A stretch of DNA of 64,000 nucleotides from Limibacter armeniacum (lineage in GTDB: Bacteria > Bacteroidota > Bacteroidia > Cytophagales > Flammeovirgaceae): positions 1-64,000 of the forward strand of contig NZ_JBAJNO010000002.1 in the NCBI RefSeq assembly GCF_036880985.1, in the 5' to 3' direction. The notes below the pieces were generated by a model. It ran no database searches. It saw only the letters and a list, made by a program, of their open reading frames with translations, and was not told the DNA's origin. A program made the translations under genes and the position numbers. Numbering within the stretch: the stretch's first letter is position 1; the number at the start of each line of letters is the position of its first letter. Shown here in pieces: positions 34,349-43,365 of this stretch.

Positions 34349-34751
34349 TTATTTTATCAATTTCATCTAATTGCTTTTTTGCTTCCGTATTCCGATACTT
34401 TTGATCAGTTCTTACTTCATCATCATCCGGAGATAAATCAGTTTTTTCACCATAGTAATCAAGATGATCTTCTGCATTAGAATTCTTATTATCTGTTTTT
34501 ATAATGTCATTGCCATGTGCAACTTCTTCATGATTAAGCCCAGATGCTCCAGACGCAGTATTGCTTAATTCACTTTCTTGAATCCCTATTATTATCAAAG
34601 GTTTAGTGCCATTTTCAGATACACTATTATATCCTGTTTCAGTTATTGATTTCAAAGCTACAGGATAGCTCTGTTTTAGACTCTTTAACCCCTTACTATC
34701 ATGAATAACAGTAGTTAATGCATCCATGACACTATTATGTGTAAAATACAA
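34323..34751 (-). pseudogene. Truncated RHS-type toxin tip (upstream part lost)
   Basis: 142 codons with no good start. The frame simply begins near the IS1595 end at 34764. The product is hydrophilic, with an acidic C-terminal half (EDHLDYYGEKTDLSPDDDEV) and a Lys/Glu-rich helix at the end. The stretch GLNHEEVAHGNDII resembles the segment found in some RHS toxin tips but lacks a proper HExxH. Most likely it is the variable C-terminal end of an RHS protein whose body was removed by the IS insertion and deletion. The overlapping lipoprotein gene would be its partner. Confidence 0.45.
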
Positions 34752-34763
34752 TACATTAAATTA

Positions 34764-34810
34764 AATGGCTATCCGTTTGTCTGCAACAAAGTTTGATTAT
34801 CAATGCTTGC
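34764..34810. mobile_element. 47-bp remnant of an IS1595 end
   Basis: Matches 25495-25541 at about 42 of 47 positions (shared AACAAAGTTTGATTATCAAT), including the terminal repeat, then stops abruptly. It is a third IS1595 trace, in the same orientation as the complete element, marking the right edge of the accessory region. Confidence 0.8.
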
Positions 34811-34829
34811 TTCTTTCTGGTATGGTAAC

Positions 34830-36839
34830 CTAGTAATAAAACTGTAGGTACTTGTTCAGTATTGAAATGTTGTCAGGTTTGCCGAATACATACAGTATAT
34901 CATCTTGCTCGATCGTGGTGGAAGCCTCGATCTGGGTAATGTAGTTTCCTTGCCTTCTGATCGCCAAAATCGTAATCCCGTAATTGGCACGGATACCCGC
35001 TGAATGGATTGGTTTCCCGACAATCTCGTTCGGTCCCTGTTGTACCTGCAGTGTGGAGATTCTCATCTCAGGAATATTGAATTTGGTGAGCGAGTTATCT
35101 TCCCCATTGTTGTAGGATGCCCTCAATGCCGCATAGTTACTGGACCTGATACTGTTCACAAATTCCTGTACCTTGTCGAATGGTATCAGGTATTTATCCA
35201 GTACACGCACGAAAATCTCTATGGACGTCTCAAACTCTTCTGGAATAACCTGATCGGCACCCAATCTCAGGCATTCCTCGATTTCCTTGATATAACGGGT
35301 TCTGACGATGATACACACTTCCTGAGAGAACTGCCTTATCCTTTTTATGATATGTTGTGTCGTCTTGGGTGATGAAATGGCAATTACAGCAACCCTCGCC
35401 TTGTGCATCTGTACATGGTGGAGAATCAGGTCATTTTCGGCATCACCAAAGACCACTGGTTCCTTGTTCTGTCGGGCAGTCATGACTACTTCTGGGTCCA
35501 GCTCTACGATTACGTAGGGTAGTTGGGCTTTTCGGGCTGCTTTTGAGACATTCTCCCCATTGATACCATATCCGATGATTACGATATGGTCATTCAGTTG
35601 TTGTTCTTCCCTTTTTTGTTCAGAAAGCTTGATTTGCTGCAATGCTTTGAGCCTTCTGCGGACAGGCGTTGGCAATGGGGCACTGAGCAGCCTGTTGGTT
35701 AGATTAGGAGAGTAGTCAATTACAAATGGGGTAATTGCCATGGTGATAATGGAAACAGCCAGAAAGTACTGATAAGTATCTGGCGACAGCAGCTTGTATT
35801 GCATACCATTGGCTGCCAGCAAGAAGGCAAACTCACCGACCTGAAAGAGGGAAAGTGCGGAAAGCAAAGCGGTCTTTGATGGATACTTTAGCAAGATTAC
35901 GGTTAGCCATATGATCAGGGTCTTGAAGAGGAAGACACCTGCTGTAAGCAGGGAAATCATCAGCAGATGGGAAAAGAAAAATGGCAGGTCCAGCAGCATG
36001 CCAACCGATACAAAGAAGAAGCTGATAAAGATTTCTCTGAACGGAAGGATATTGGCAGTAGCCTGATGGCTGTAGTCGGATTCAGAGATGATAAGTCCGG
36101 CAAAAAATGCTCCGAGTGCCAGTGAAAGGTCTGCATACGCTGTGATACAGGCAGTAGCAAAACATAGCACTACCACGGTAAGTATAAAGAGTTCCTTGCT
36201 TTTTGTCTTGATCACATGGCTGAACAGTACCGGCACAAGGTATCTAGCCATAATGATAATGATGGCCACAATGATAATCAGTTTTGAGACCAGTAAGAGC
36301 AGTGAAACACCAGATAAGGTTAGTTCCCCTGCAAGGAATGGAATCAGCAGTAACATAAGGACAACAGCAATATCCTGAAAGATCAGGATGGCGACATTGA
36401 TTCTTCCGTATGGGGTGGTAAGCTCCCCTTTCTCCTGCAATATTTTCAGTACAATCGCAGTACTGCTCAACGAGATCAGCATACCAAGAAATATAGCGGA
36501 CTCCATGGAAAGTCCTCCCCAATATACCGTAATGGCGACGATGGTTATTGTACCTACAACCTGTAAAGCACCTCCTAGCAGGACAACCTTTTTCATGGAC
36601 AGCAAACCCTTTATTGAAAATTCAATCCCGATCACAAAAAGCAGGAATACAATGCCGATCTCAGCCAGTATTTCTACCTCATGGCTGCTTTGGATCAGGT
36701 CAAAGCCGGTAGGTCCGGCTATAGTACCAACAAGCAAGAATCCAAGAATGGGCGGTAGTTTCATTTGCTGAAATGCAAGAACAATCAGCACACTAAGTCC
36801 AAGAATGACTACCATGTCTGTTAATAATGCCAGCTCCAT
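34830..36839 (-). CDS. CPA2-family cation:proton antiporter with RCK (TrkA-N/TrkA-C) domains
   Basis: 669 residues, KefB/KefC-like. The first 390 residues form about 12 membrane helices, including LPPILGFLLVGTIAGPTG and the SLSSTAIVLKILQEKGE helix typical of CPA2 exchangers. A TrkA-N (RCK) nucleotide-binding domain starts at HIVIIGYGINGENVS (about 415-530), with the acidic end of its second strand in YVIVELD. A TrkA-C domain ends the protein (about 580-665). It exports K+ or Na+ in exchange for H+ and is gated by nucleotide. It stands alone; the neighbouring DNA is IS debris downstream and a 587-bp gap upstream. Exact ion is not readable. Confidence 0.93.
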   Translation of the reverse strand: MELALLTDMVVILGLSVLIVLAFQQMKLPPILGFLLVGTIAGPTGFDLIQSSHEVEILAEIGIVFLLFVIGIEFSIKGLLSMKKVVLLGGALQVVGTITIVAITVYWGGLSMESAIFLGMLISLSSTAIVLKILQEKGELTTPYGRINVAILIFQDIAVVLMLLLIPFLAGELTLSGVSLLLLVSKLIIIVAIIIIMARYLVPVLFSHVIKTKSKELFILTVVVLCFATACITAYADLSLALGAFFAGLIISESDYSHQATANILPFREIFISFFFVSVGMLLDLPFFFSHLLMISLLTAGVFLFKTLIIWLTVILLKYPSKTALLSALSLFQVGEFAFLLAANGMQYKLLSPDTYQYFLAVSIITMAITPFVIDYSPNLTNRLLSAPLPTPVRRRLKALQQIKLSEQKREEQQLNDHIVIIGYGINGENVSKAARKAQLPYVIVELDPEVVMTARQNKEPVVFGDAENDLILHHVQMHKARVAVIAISSPKTTQHIIKRIRQFSQEVCIIVRTRYIKEIEECLRLGADQVIPEEFETSIEIFVRVLDKYLIPFDKVQEFVNSIRSSNYAALRASYNNGEDNSLTKFNIPEMRISTLQVQQGPNEIVGKPIHSAGIRANYGITILAIRRQGNYITQIEASTTIEQDDILYVFGKPDNISILNKYLQFYY

Positions 36840-37376
36840 AGTTCATAAGTTTAGTTGTTAGAATCAGTGTATATCCGGCAGGTGCAGCCAAAAAGTAGAT
36901 GGCGGAGTTGGCGGCAGGCCGTATGGGTCAAAACAGGATTTTGGAATTGATCTGTATACCAACAGTCCTTTCCTGTTATGGTTGATAAAAATACTCATTC
37001 CTGCGTTCGGATTCAGAAAAAAATAGTGCTAAATCCATATGGGAAGTTTGGTTGATAAAGGCAGGATATTTCCTTTTATCGCAACAATCCTTCTCTTTAT
37101 TGCAAATTGGGAATGGCTATTGCCATTCACTGTTTTCTTCTTTTTATTTGACCAGCTATACCCTTGAAAAAATCACATTATTCAAATAGTCGTGATAAGG
37201 TCTAATAAGTGAGTGCTATTACATACAATCCTCTATTGATAAGCGGAATCAATTTTTTATGTATTGTCTCCGCTTTACTTTTTTAAGTTTCCATTATTTG
37301 AATGTAGAGATTAGATTTTAATTGATTGATAATCAGTGTAAAGTGAAATTAAATTATGAAATCCCACCCATGAAAT
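36840..37376. other. Intergenic region without genes
   Basis: No credible ORF. One small hairpin is visible, GAATGGC (37111-37117) / GCCATTC (37122-37128), followed by a T-rich stretch. The region must hold the promoters of the antiporter and tetR genes, but no boxes can be assigned. Confidence 0.5.
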
Positions 37377-37390
37377 AAACCAATCGGTAT
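37377..37390. promoter_or_regulatory. Candidate TetR operator 1
   Basis: AAACCAATCGGTAT matches 12 of 14 positions of the palindrome ATACCGATCGGTAT found before the SDR gene. It lies 37 bp before the tetR start, as expected for autoregulation. Confidence 0.6.
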
Positions 37391-37426
37391 ATTTTTAGGT
37401 TATTAAGTTGTAATTCATGAAACGGT

Positions 37427-38017
37427 ATGTCAAAAGCAGATAGAACAAAAGCATTTATCATTGAGAAGTCAGCACCCTTGTTTAACAAGAAAGGGTATGC
37501 TGGTACCGCGATTTCTGATATCATTCAGGCTACAGGTCTTACAAAGGGCGCCATTTATGGCAACTTTGAGAACAAGGACCATATCGCCATTGAAGCTTAT
37601 CACTTTAATGTAAATGAACTAGGTATGAAGATGCGGGCGATGATGAGTGTCAAGGAAACTGCTACCGACAAGCTGGTTGCTTTCGCAGAGTTTTACAGAA
37701 GTGATTGGCATACATTCTCAGAGAGAGGAGGGTGTCCTATCCTGAATGCATCCGTTGAGGCTGATGACAGTTATCCCGTCTTGAAGAAACATGTCAGGAA
37801 CAGCATCCTTAACCTGACCAATGAGTTGGCAGAGGTGATAGAGAAAGGAAAAGCAGAAGGGGAGTTCAGGAAAGAACTGGATGCCCGTGAATACGCCTAT
37901 ACGTTTGTGACGATGATTGAAGGCGGTATCATGATGTCAAAGATTATGGAAAAGCCAGCATTGCTTGATGCTGCAATAGACAGAGTAATCTCAATGGTTC
38001 GCATTGAAATGACATAA
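37427..38017 (+). CDS. TetR/AcrR-family transcriptional regulator
   Basis: 196 residues. The N-terminal DNA-binding domain reads FIIEKSAPLFNKKGYAGTAI then SDIIQATGLTKGAIYGNFEN, the canonical TetR helix-turn-helix. The C-terminal ligand domain contains FSERGGCPILNASVEADD, seen in the group near AcuR/YxaF-like regulators that sense reactive small molecules. Operator-like palindromes occur before this gene and before the SDR gene 116 bp downstream, so it very likely represses itself and the SDR. Ligand unknown. Confidence 0.93.
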   Translation: MSKADRTKAFIIEKSAPLFNKKGYAGTAISDIIQATGLTKGAIYGNFENKDHIAIEAYHFNVNELGMKMRAMMSVKETATDKLVAFAEFYRSDWHTFSERGGCPILNASVEADDSYPVLKKHVRNSILNLTNELAEVIEKGKAEGEFRKELDAREYAYTFVTMIEGGIMMSKIMEKPALLDAAIDRVISMVRIEMT

Positions 38018-38103
38018 ATACAATCATGGGTTGACCTCTTTGGAGGAATATTGCAAAGCAATTCATGGTTCATTCGATTGATGAAAATTTTTTTAAACAA
38101 AAA

Positions 38104-38119
38104 TATACCGATCGGTATA
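38104..38119. promoter_or_regulatory. Candidate TetR operator 2, before the SDR gene
   Basis: A perfect 16-bp palindrome TATACCGATCGGTATA, centred about 23 bp before the SDR start. Its position also argues against the longer upstream start of the SDR frame. Confidence 0.75.
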
Positions 38120-38133
38120 AAATTAAAAAATCT

Positions 38134-38835
38134 ATGAAAACTTCAGGAAACACAATCCTTATCACAGGAGGATCAGCAGGTATTGGTTTTGAAATAGCAA
38201 AACTGTTCTCAGAAAAAGGAAACAAGGTAATCATTACTGGACGAAACGCAGACAGGTTGCAGGATGCGGCAAGACAGCTGAAGAATGTGATTCCTTTTCA
38301 GGGGGATGTTACAATTGAGGATGATGTAGAAAGACTGGTTGCAGAAGTGAAAAGCAATCACCCAGACCTGAATATTTTGATCAATAATGCAGGAGCAGCT
38401 GTATACTATACGCTAGTTGCTGAAGCAAACGCTTATGAAAAGGCTAGTAGGGAGATTATCACCAATTACCTGTCTATTATAAGGCTGACGGAAAAACTGC
38501 TTCCGCTGTTGTCAGGCAAGGAAAGTGCAGCAGTGGTCAATGTTACCTCAGTGGCGGCTTTCAGACCATTTGCAGCGCTTCCAACCTATGCGGCAAGTAA
38601 GGCTGCCTTGCACTCTTACACAGAGTCCTTGCGTGAAACCATCAATGCAGATTTAGGTGTGGAAGTTTACGAACTGATCCCTCCATTGGTGAACACAGCA
38701 TTTTCTGCAGAGATTGGTGGTAGGGAAAATGGTATTCCGCCACAGGAAGTCGCAGAAGAGCTGCTGTTGGCATTTGAGAAAAAACAGTATTTGGTTCCTG
38801 TTGGAGAAATGGGGAAAGAGATTGTGAAACTATAA
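38134..38835 (+). CDS. Short-chain dehydrogenase/reductase (SDR), DltE-like
   Basis: 233 residues from the ATG at 38134. The frame is open from 38065, but that start would place the operator palindrome inside the gene. The Rossmann NAD(P) motif is TGGSAGIGFEIAKL (TGxxxGIG). NNAG follows, and the active-site residues are Ser in NVTSVAAF and Tyr/Lys in YAASK. Classical SDR, likely reducing a carbonyl or oxidising an alcohol; resemblance to DltE-type SDRs is to uncharacterised members. Probably under control of the adjacent TetR and so part of a stress or detoxification response. Confidence 0.9.
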   Translation: MKTSGNTILITGGSAGIGFEIAKLFSEKGNKVIITGRNADRLQDAARQLKNVIPFQGDVTIEDDVERLVAEVKSNHPDLNILINNAGAAVYYTLVAEANAYEKASREIITNYLSIIRLTEKLLPLLSGKESAAVVNVTSVAAFRPFAALPTYAASKAALHSYTESLRETINADLGVEVYELIPPLVNTAFSAEIGGRENGIPPQEVAEELLLAFEKKQYLVPVGEMGKEIVKL

Positions 38836-38890
38836 CATGTAGCATTGTATAGTATCAGAGGAGTGAGAGATGTCTCCTCCTTGTACATGG

Positions 38891-38925
38891 AGTCCCGGGT
38901 AATATTTATCCGGGACTTTTCATTT
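38891..38925 (+). terminator. Terminator after SDR
   Basis: AGTCCCGG (38891-38898) / CCGGGACT (38910-38917), extendable by three pairs, followed by TTTCATTTT. Confidence 0.8.
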
Positions 38926-39019
38926 TATAGCGGTCTTCTGTACTTTGAAAGGTGTTTAAAACCAGAGGAATAATGGTTTTTTAAGGTGAGTTTTTTACAA
39001 AAGATACAGAAGCAGATCT

Positions 39020-39628
39020 ATGAGTTCAGAAAATTTAGAGCCAACTCCCTTGCAGGTATTGCAACAGGCATTGTTTACACTGGCAGGGATAGATGAGCAG
39101 GAGTTTCAGATTTCGGAAGGTTTTTGGCAGTTTAGGAAATACGAGAAAAAGGAAAGTTTCAATGACTACAAACAGGTGTGCAAGTATCTGGGCTTTGTGT
39201 TGGAGGGTGTATTCAGAACCTATTTTATACAAGAGGAGACAGGGGAGGAGAAGAATGTGTTTTTCTTTTCAAAACATCAGGTGATTTCCTCATTTCAGAG
39301 TTTTTTGACCCAATCACCATGCAAATATTATACACAGGCCATGACCGAATCACAAGTGCTTTATATCCATAAGGAGCACCTAGATCAGTTGTACAATACT
39401 TCGCACAAATGGGAACGTATGGGAAGGCTGATGGCTGAGATGGCATTTGGGGCAGCTATGTCAAGGGCTGAGAGTTTTATGTTTACACCACCAGAGGAGC
39501 GGTATCTTGAACTTGTGGCACAGCATCCTGACCTGCTCAATGAGGTGCCACTTTACCATATCTCCTCTTACCTTGGGATACAGGGTCCTTCGCTAAGCAG
39601 GATACGGAAAAGAATTTCAGGTAAGTGA
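39020..39628 (+). CDS. Crp/Fnr-type regulator (cyclic-nucleotide-binding-domain protein)
   Basis: 202 residues. The N-terminal part folds as a CNB beta-roll: YLGFVLEGVFRTYFI, EEKNVFFFSKHQVISSFQSF and TESQVLYIHKEHL are the usual strands. The C-terminal part carries a short helix-turn-helix (LYHISSYLGIQGPSLSRIRK). This is the Bacteroidota-type Crp/Fnr-like protein that usually neighbours oxidoreductases or hydrolases. It probably activates the alpha/beta hydrolase gene 74 bp downstream (inference). No Cys cluster is present, so it is not an oxygen-sensing Fnr. Confidence 0.88.
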   Translation: MSSENLEPTPLQVLQQALFTLAGIDEQEFQISEGFWQFRKYEKKESFNDYKQVCKYLGFVLEGVFRTYFIQEETGEEKNVFFFSKHQVISSFQSFLTQSPCKYYTQAMTESQVLYIHKEHLDQLYNTSHKWERMGRLMAEMAFGAAMSRAESFMFTPPEERYLELVAQHPDLLNEVPLYHISSYLGIQGPSLSRIRKRISGK

Positions 39629-39702
39629 TGCGTTTTTAACTTGGGTTAATCTTTAAGAACATGCTATGGATGAAATTTGCTTCATAACCAAATAGTAAAG
39701 TT

Positions 39703-40482
39703 ATGAAAAAGGCAAATTCAAAAACGATCGTATTCATTACTGGCAACTTCGTAACCCACCACGGATGGGACAGCTGGAAGCACTATTTTAAGGAGAAAGG
39801 GTTTACGGTATATAACCCATCATGGCCTCATAAGAATGCAGTACCAGCAGAACTGAGAAACAAACGTCCGGACGATTACCAGTTGGCAAAACTGTCTCTA
39901 AAAGATGTGGTTAACCACTATGAGTATTTCATTAACCAGCTATCTGAGAAACCTATCCTGATCGGGCATTCGATGGGAGGATTGATCACACAAATCCTGG
40001 TGAGCAGGGGAGTGGCAGAAGCAGCAGTGGTAATTCATTCCGTACCGCCACTGGGAGTGATCCCGTTCGAGTTTACTTTCCTCAAGTCCACATGGAAATC
40101 ACTAGGCTTATTCACCTCACTGGACAAGACTTATATGATGTCTTTCAAGGATTGGCAATATACTTTTACCAACGGGATGTCATTGGAAGAGCAGAAGAAA
40201 GCGTATGAGGAAAATACGATTCCAGAATCCAAGAGAGTATCGAGAGGCGCTTTGTCTTTGGTGGCCAAGATTGACTTCAAGAAACCTCATGCCCCTTTAC
40301 TGTTTATTGCAGGTGGAAAAGACAACATTATGCCAGCTACCTTGAACAAGAGAAATTTCCAAAGCTACAAGGATACAGGTTCAATCACGGGTTTTAAGGA
40401 GTTTGAAGGCAACAACCACTTTGTCCTCGGGTTGCCTAACTGGCAGGAAGTGGCCAGTTATATACACGAGTGGCTCAACTGA
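39703..40482 (+). CDS. Alpha/beta hydrolase
   Basis: 259 residues. The nucleophile elbow GHSMGG has Ser near residue 90, with strand PILI before it. The acid lies in LLFIAGGKDNIM (Asp) and the His in EFEGNNHFVLG. The oxyanion region is TGNFVTHHGW. No signal peptide, so cytoplasmic. The group contains esterases and lactonases; no substrate can be given. It follows the Crp/Fnr-like gene on the same strand and shares a bidirectional terminator with osmC. Confidence 0.9.
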   Translation: MKKANSKTIVFITGNFVTHHGWDSWKHYFKEKGFTVYNPSWPHKNAVPAELRNKRPDDYQLAKLSLKDVVNHYEYFINQLSEKPILIGHSMGGLITQILVSRGVAEAAVVIHSVPPLGVIPFEFTFLKSTWKSLGLFTSLDKTYMMSFKDWQYTFTNGMSLEEQKKAYEENTIPESKRVSRGALSLVAKIDFKKPHAPLLFIAGGKDNIMPATLNKRNFQSYKDTGSITGFKEFEGNNHFVLGLPNWQEVASYIHEWLN

Positions 40483-40502
40483 ACTGCACGGTTGTATAGT
40501 AA

Positions 40503-40538
40503 AAAAGCCGTTGGAGATTACAGACTCCAACGGCTTTT
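40503..40538. terminator. Bidirectional terminator
   Basis: A perfect 14-bp stem AAAAGCCGTTGGAG (40503-40516) / CTCCAACGGCTTTT (40525-40538) lies between the convergent hydrolase and osmC genes, with A- and T-runs on both sides. Confidence 0.92.
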
Positions 40539-40540
40539 AT

Positions 40541-40957
40541 TTATGCATTGATCAAAGTTGCCTCTACTTTTATATCCGTATCCAGAAGGACACTGATAGG
40601 ACAATTCTCTTCCGCATCTTTCACACACTTGTGAAATGCTTCTTCATCGATGTTGTTGCCTTTCACTTCCACAGTCAGAAATGATTCTGTGATCTTACCG
40701 TTCACAAAGTTGATCTTGCAGGTAGTGGAGATCTCCTTTTCGGTATAACCGGCTTCATCCAGCGAAAAGCTGAGCTTCATGGTGAAGCAACCGGCGTGGG
40801 CTGCGGCCACCAGTTCTTCGGGGTTTGTACCTATACCATCCTCAAAACGACTGGAGAATGAGTATTGGGTTTGGTTGAGCACTGTACTTTGTGTAGTCAG
40901 TGTGCCTTTGCCTTCTTTGCCTGAACCGTTCCAGACGGCTGTTGCGTGTCTTTTCAT
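40541..40957 (-). CDS. osmC: OsmC-family peroxiredoxin
   Basis: 138 residues. Reduces organic hydroperoxides through two Cys residues, found here in AHAGCFTM and EENCPISV at the expected spacing. The start KRHATAVWNGSGKEGKGTLT and GTNPEELVAAAHAGC match the OsmC subfamily rather than Ohr. Cytoplasmic. It is a monocistronic minus-strand gene with the shared terminator right after its stop, and it lies among other stress-related genes. Confidence 0.95.
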   Translation of the reverse strand: MKRHATAVWNGSGKEGKGTLTTQSTVLNQTQYSFSSRFEDGIGTNPEELVAAAHAGCFTMKLSFSLDEAGYTEKEISTTCKINFVNGKITESFLTVEVKGNNIDEEAFHKCVKDAEENCPISVLLDTDIKVEATLINA

Positions 40958-41205
40958 AAGTTTATAAGATGAGAGGGATTAGAGAAAGTAATTGTAATTT
41001 AGAGTAATACACTGTAAGTTCTTTTAGCGGAACAACTAATCAGAAAGGTAGGTTCTATGGCTGTATTTACTTTTGTATAAGGACCTTTGCGAGGTGCTAT
41101 CATTATTTTTGAAAAAGAATTGATAACACTTCTTCTTATAATGATGTTTAAACATTAGTATTGAGATCAATATAGTTTTTTAAACTGCTTAAACATGTGA
41201 AAATC

Positions 41206-42072
41206 ATGTCACCCAAAAACACCAACAGTTCTCTGGCTGAGCGTGCAGCATCAAAGCCATTCAATATCCAGCAAATGCAAACGATCTTTCAGGCTGCATC
41301 GAATAAGAAAGACGTTCCTCATCGACATGCCTACTATACGGTGCTACTGATCAGGGAAGCTGTAGGCAAACATGTAGTGGACTACAAGACCTATCCAATG
41401 GCATCAAGTCAGGTTCATTTCATAAGTCCAGGACAGGTACATCAGGTGGACCTGACCGATGAGCCAGATGGGTGGGTGATTACTTTCTCCAAAGAATTCC
41501 TGATTGAGAACAATATTCCGGAGAGCTTTATATCCAATATCAATCTTTTCAGGTCGTTTGGTGAAACACCACCATTGGCAGTTGATGCAAAAACTTTCGG
41601 TAAGTTGGAAAAGGTAGTGCTGGACATGCTGGAATGCGTGGAAGGTGAAATACACTATTCCAGTCAGGCGATGGGTGCGCTATTGCAGTTATTCCTGATC
41701 TACTGTAACAACAGTTGTACACTGGATGCTTCCAGCCATGATACACAGGATACGGGAATCTGTATGTTGAGGGATTTCAAGCGTATGGTGGATCAGCATT
41801 ATTTTGAATGGCATAAGGTGACTGACTATGCGGAGGCAATGTTTGTCACCACCAAGCATTTGAGCTACTCATTGAAAGAAACCTCGGGAAAGACTGCCAA
41901 GCAGCTCATACAGGACAGGATTACACTGGAAGCCAAGAGGCTGCTGCTGCATTCTGACCAGAGTATAAAAGAACTTTCCCTGACATTGGGATTTGAAGAA
42001 CCTCTTCACTTTAGTGGATTCTTTAAGAAAATGGCAGGGGTTTCGCCTACTGAATATAGAGAGCGTAAATAG
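41206..42072 (+). CDS. AraC-family transcriptional regulator
   Basis: 288 residues from the ATG at 41206 (a GTG at 41197 would add three). An N-terminal cupin-like sensing domain (PHRHAYYTVLLIREA, HFISPGQVHQVDL) is followed by the two C-terminal helix-turn-helix units. The second of these is clear in SIKELSLTLGFEEPLHFSGF followed by KKMAGVSPTEYR. This Bacteroidota AraC type often neighbours YceI or oxidoreductase genes, as here, where the yceI-like gene follows after a terminator. Despite the family name it has no visible link to the ara operon 31 kb away. Confidence 0.93.
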   Translation: MSPKNTNSSLAERAASKPFNIQQMQTIFQAASNKKDVPHRHAYYTVLLIREAVGKHVVDYKTYPMASSQVHFISPGQVHQVDLTDEPDGWVITFSKEFLIENNIPESFISNINLFRSFGETPPLAVDAKTFGKLEKVVLDMLECVEGEIHYSSQAMGALLQLFLIYCNNSCTLDASSHDTQDTGICMLRDFKRMVDQHYFEWHKVTDYAEAMFVTTKHLSYSLKETSGKTAKQLIQDRITLEAKRLLLHSDQSIKELSLTLGFEEPLHFSGFFKKMAGVSPTEYRERK

Positions 42073-42112
42073 GAATAATTCTATATTATTTTACATGTAA
42101 ATAAAATACATC

Positions 42113-42158
42113 AAAAAGGTCTATATAGCTATCAATAGCATTTATAGACCTTTTTTTT
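42113..42158 (+). terminator. Terminator after the AraC-family gene
   Basis: AAAAAGGTCTATA (42113-42125) pairs with TATAGACC plus the T-run (42143-42158). Confidence 0.88.
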
Positions 42159-42355
42159 CTTTAAAAATGATGATTTGCATAAATATCCGACTTTTTTATA
42201 TATACCTCTTCCTTTTTTGTATCTCTGAATAATTCAATATCCCGCATCTTTGTAGTGTTCTAAATAATTAACCAGAAAGGCAAATCAAACGGTAAGTATG
42301 TGAAAATGCCTGAAGGGTTATACAGCATTGTTTTATTATTTAAAATCAAAATAAG

Positions 42356-42901
42356 ATGAGCACTACATCAAACGTAAAAACACTTTGGTCAATTGATCCT
42401 GTACACTCTGAAATCTTTTTCAAAGTAAAACACATGATGGTGTCTACAGTAACAGGGGCATTCAATGAATTCAAGGGTAGCGTAGAAGCGCAGGCAGATG
42501 ATTTTGAGAATGCGGAAATCTCTTTCGAGGCTGATATCAACAGCATTGATACAAAAAATGAGCAACGTGACGGGCACCTGAAGTCTGCGGATTTCTTTGA
42601 TGCAGAAAACTTCCCAACATTGAAGTTCAAGTCAACTGCATTCCATAAAAAAGCTGATGGTAGTTACGAGCTTTTCGGCAACCTGACTATCAAGGATGTA
42701 ACGAAAGAAGTATTACTGGAAGTGGAGTACAATGGCAGGGCAGTGGACCCGTATGGACAGGAAAAGGCAGGTTTCGAAATTATCGGTAAGATTAGCCGCA
42801 AGGAATATGATCTTAAATGGAATGCACTGACTGAGGCGGGAAGTGTTGTGGTAAGTGATGAGGTACGTTTGGCTTTGAACGTGCAGCTGGTGCTTGGATA
42901 A
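42356..42901 (+). CDS. YceI-family lipocalin-like protein
   Basis: 181 residues. Family hallmarks are WSIDPVHSEIFFKVKHMMVS near the start, FNEFKGSV, the acidic strand DINSIDTKNEQRDGHL, and FDAENFPTLKFKS. YceI proteins form a beta-barrel that binds polyisoprenoids or other apolar molecules. This copy has no signal peptide and is probably cytoplasmic, as in many Bacteroidota. It stands between two terminators as a single gene, with the AraC-type regulator upstream a likely controller. Confidence 0.94.
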   Translation: MSTTSNVKTLWSIDPVHSEIFFKVKHMMVSTVTGAFNEFKGSVEAQADDFENAEISFEADINSIDTKNEQRDGHLKSADFFDAENFPTLKFKSTAFHKKADGSYELFGNLTIKDVTKEVLLEVEYNGRAVDPYGQEKAGFEIIGKISRKEYDLKWNALTEAGSVVVSDEVRLALNVQLVLG

Positions 42902-42928
42902 GCACACTAAGTGGTTTGGTTAAAAGAA

Positions 42929-42960
42929 AAGACGGCAAAATATGCCGTCTTCTTTTTTTT
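42929..42960 (+). terminator. Terminator after yceI-like gene
   Basis: AAGACGGCA (42929-42937) / TGCCGTCTT (42943-42951) followed by CTTTTTTTT. Confidence 0.92.
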
Positions 42961-43365
42961 AGGAGCTTTGTTGATTAATAGATAAAAAAATTAGTATGGC
43001 ATGTCTTACCTCTTTTGAAACACTAACATTGCTGATAATTTAATAAATCGTATTAGACCAAAGGAAAGTCATTAGACCCTATTATTTTTTGAACTTATTT
43101 CACATATCAGGTTACTCTTGTTAGAATTGCTAAACGTCTAGAGTTATTACTCTCAATAATCATCTTTTTTAAATGAATCTAAAGATTCAAAACGCTGTTT
43201 TCCTCTAAGTAAGGAGCTTGTCTGAGAAAGACAGCTACTTCTCTCTTCTGATAACATAACTATGTGGCTGTTACGGATGGCCATTGACATGCTTACATTT
43301 CTCTTTGAGCACAAAGCTGTTTGTGTTGTAGTCGTTATATGTTTTTTTCTATAAACCCAGAAGCT
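42961..43365. other. Intergenic region before GAPDH
   Basis: 405 bp, AT-rich, with no ORF and no strong inverted repeat. It presumably contains the GAPDH promoter. The frame of the next gene is open from 43321, but the start chosen (43366) begins the conserved domain. Confidence 0.5.

Noticed and set aside
41206-42072. AraC-family gene as the arabinose regulator
   Set aside because: It lies 31 kb from araBDA and next to a YceI gene; the family name reflects the DNA-binding domain only.
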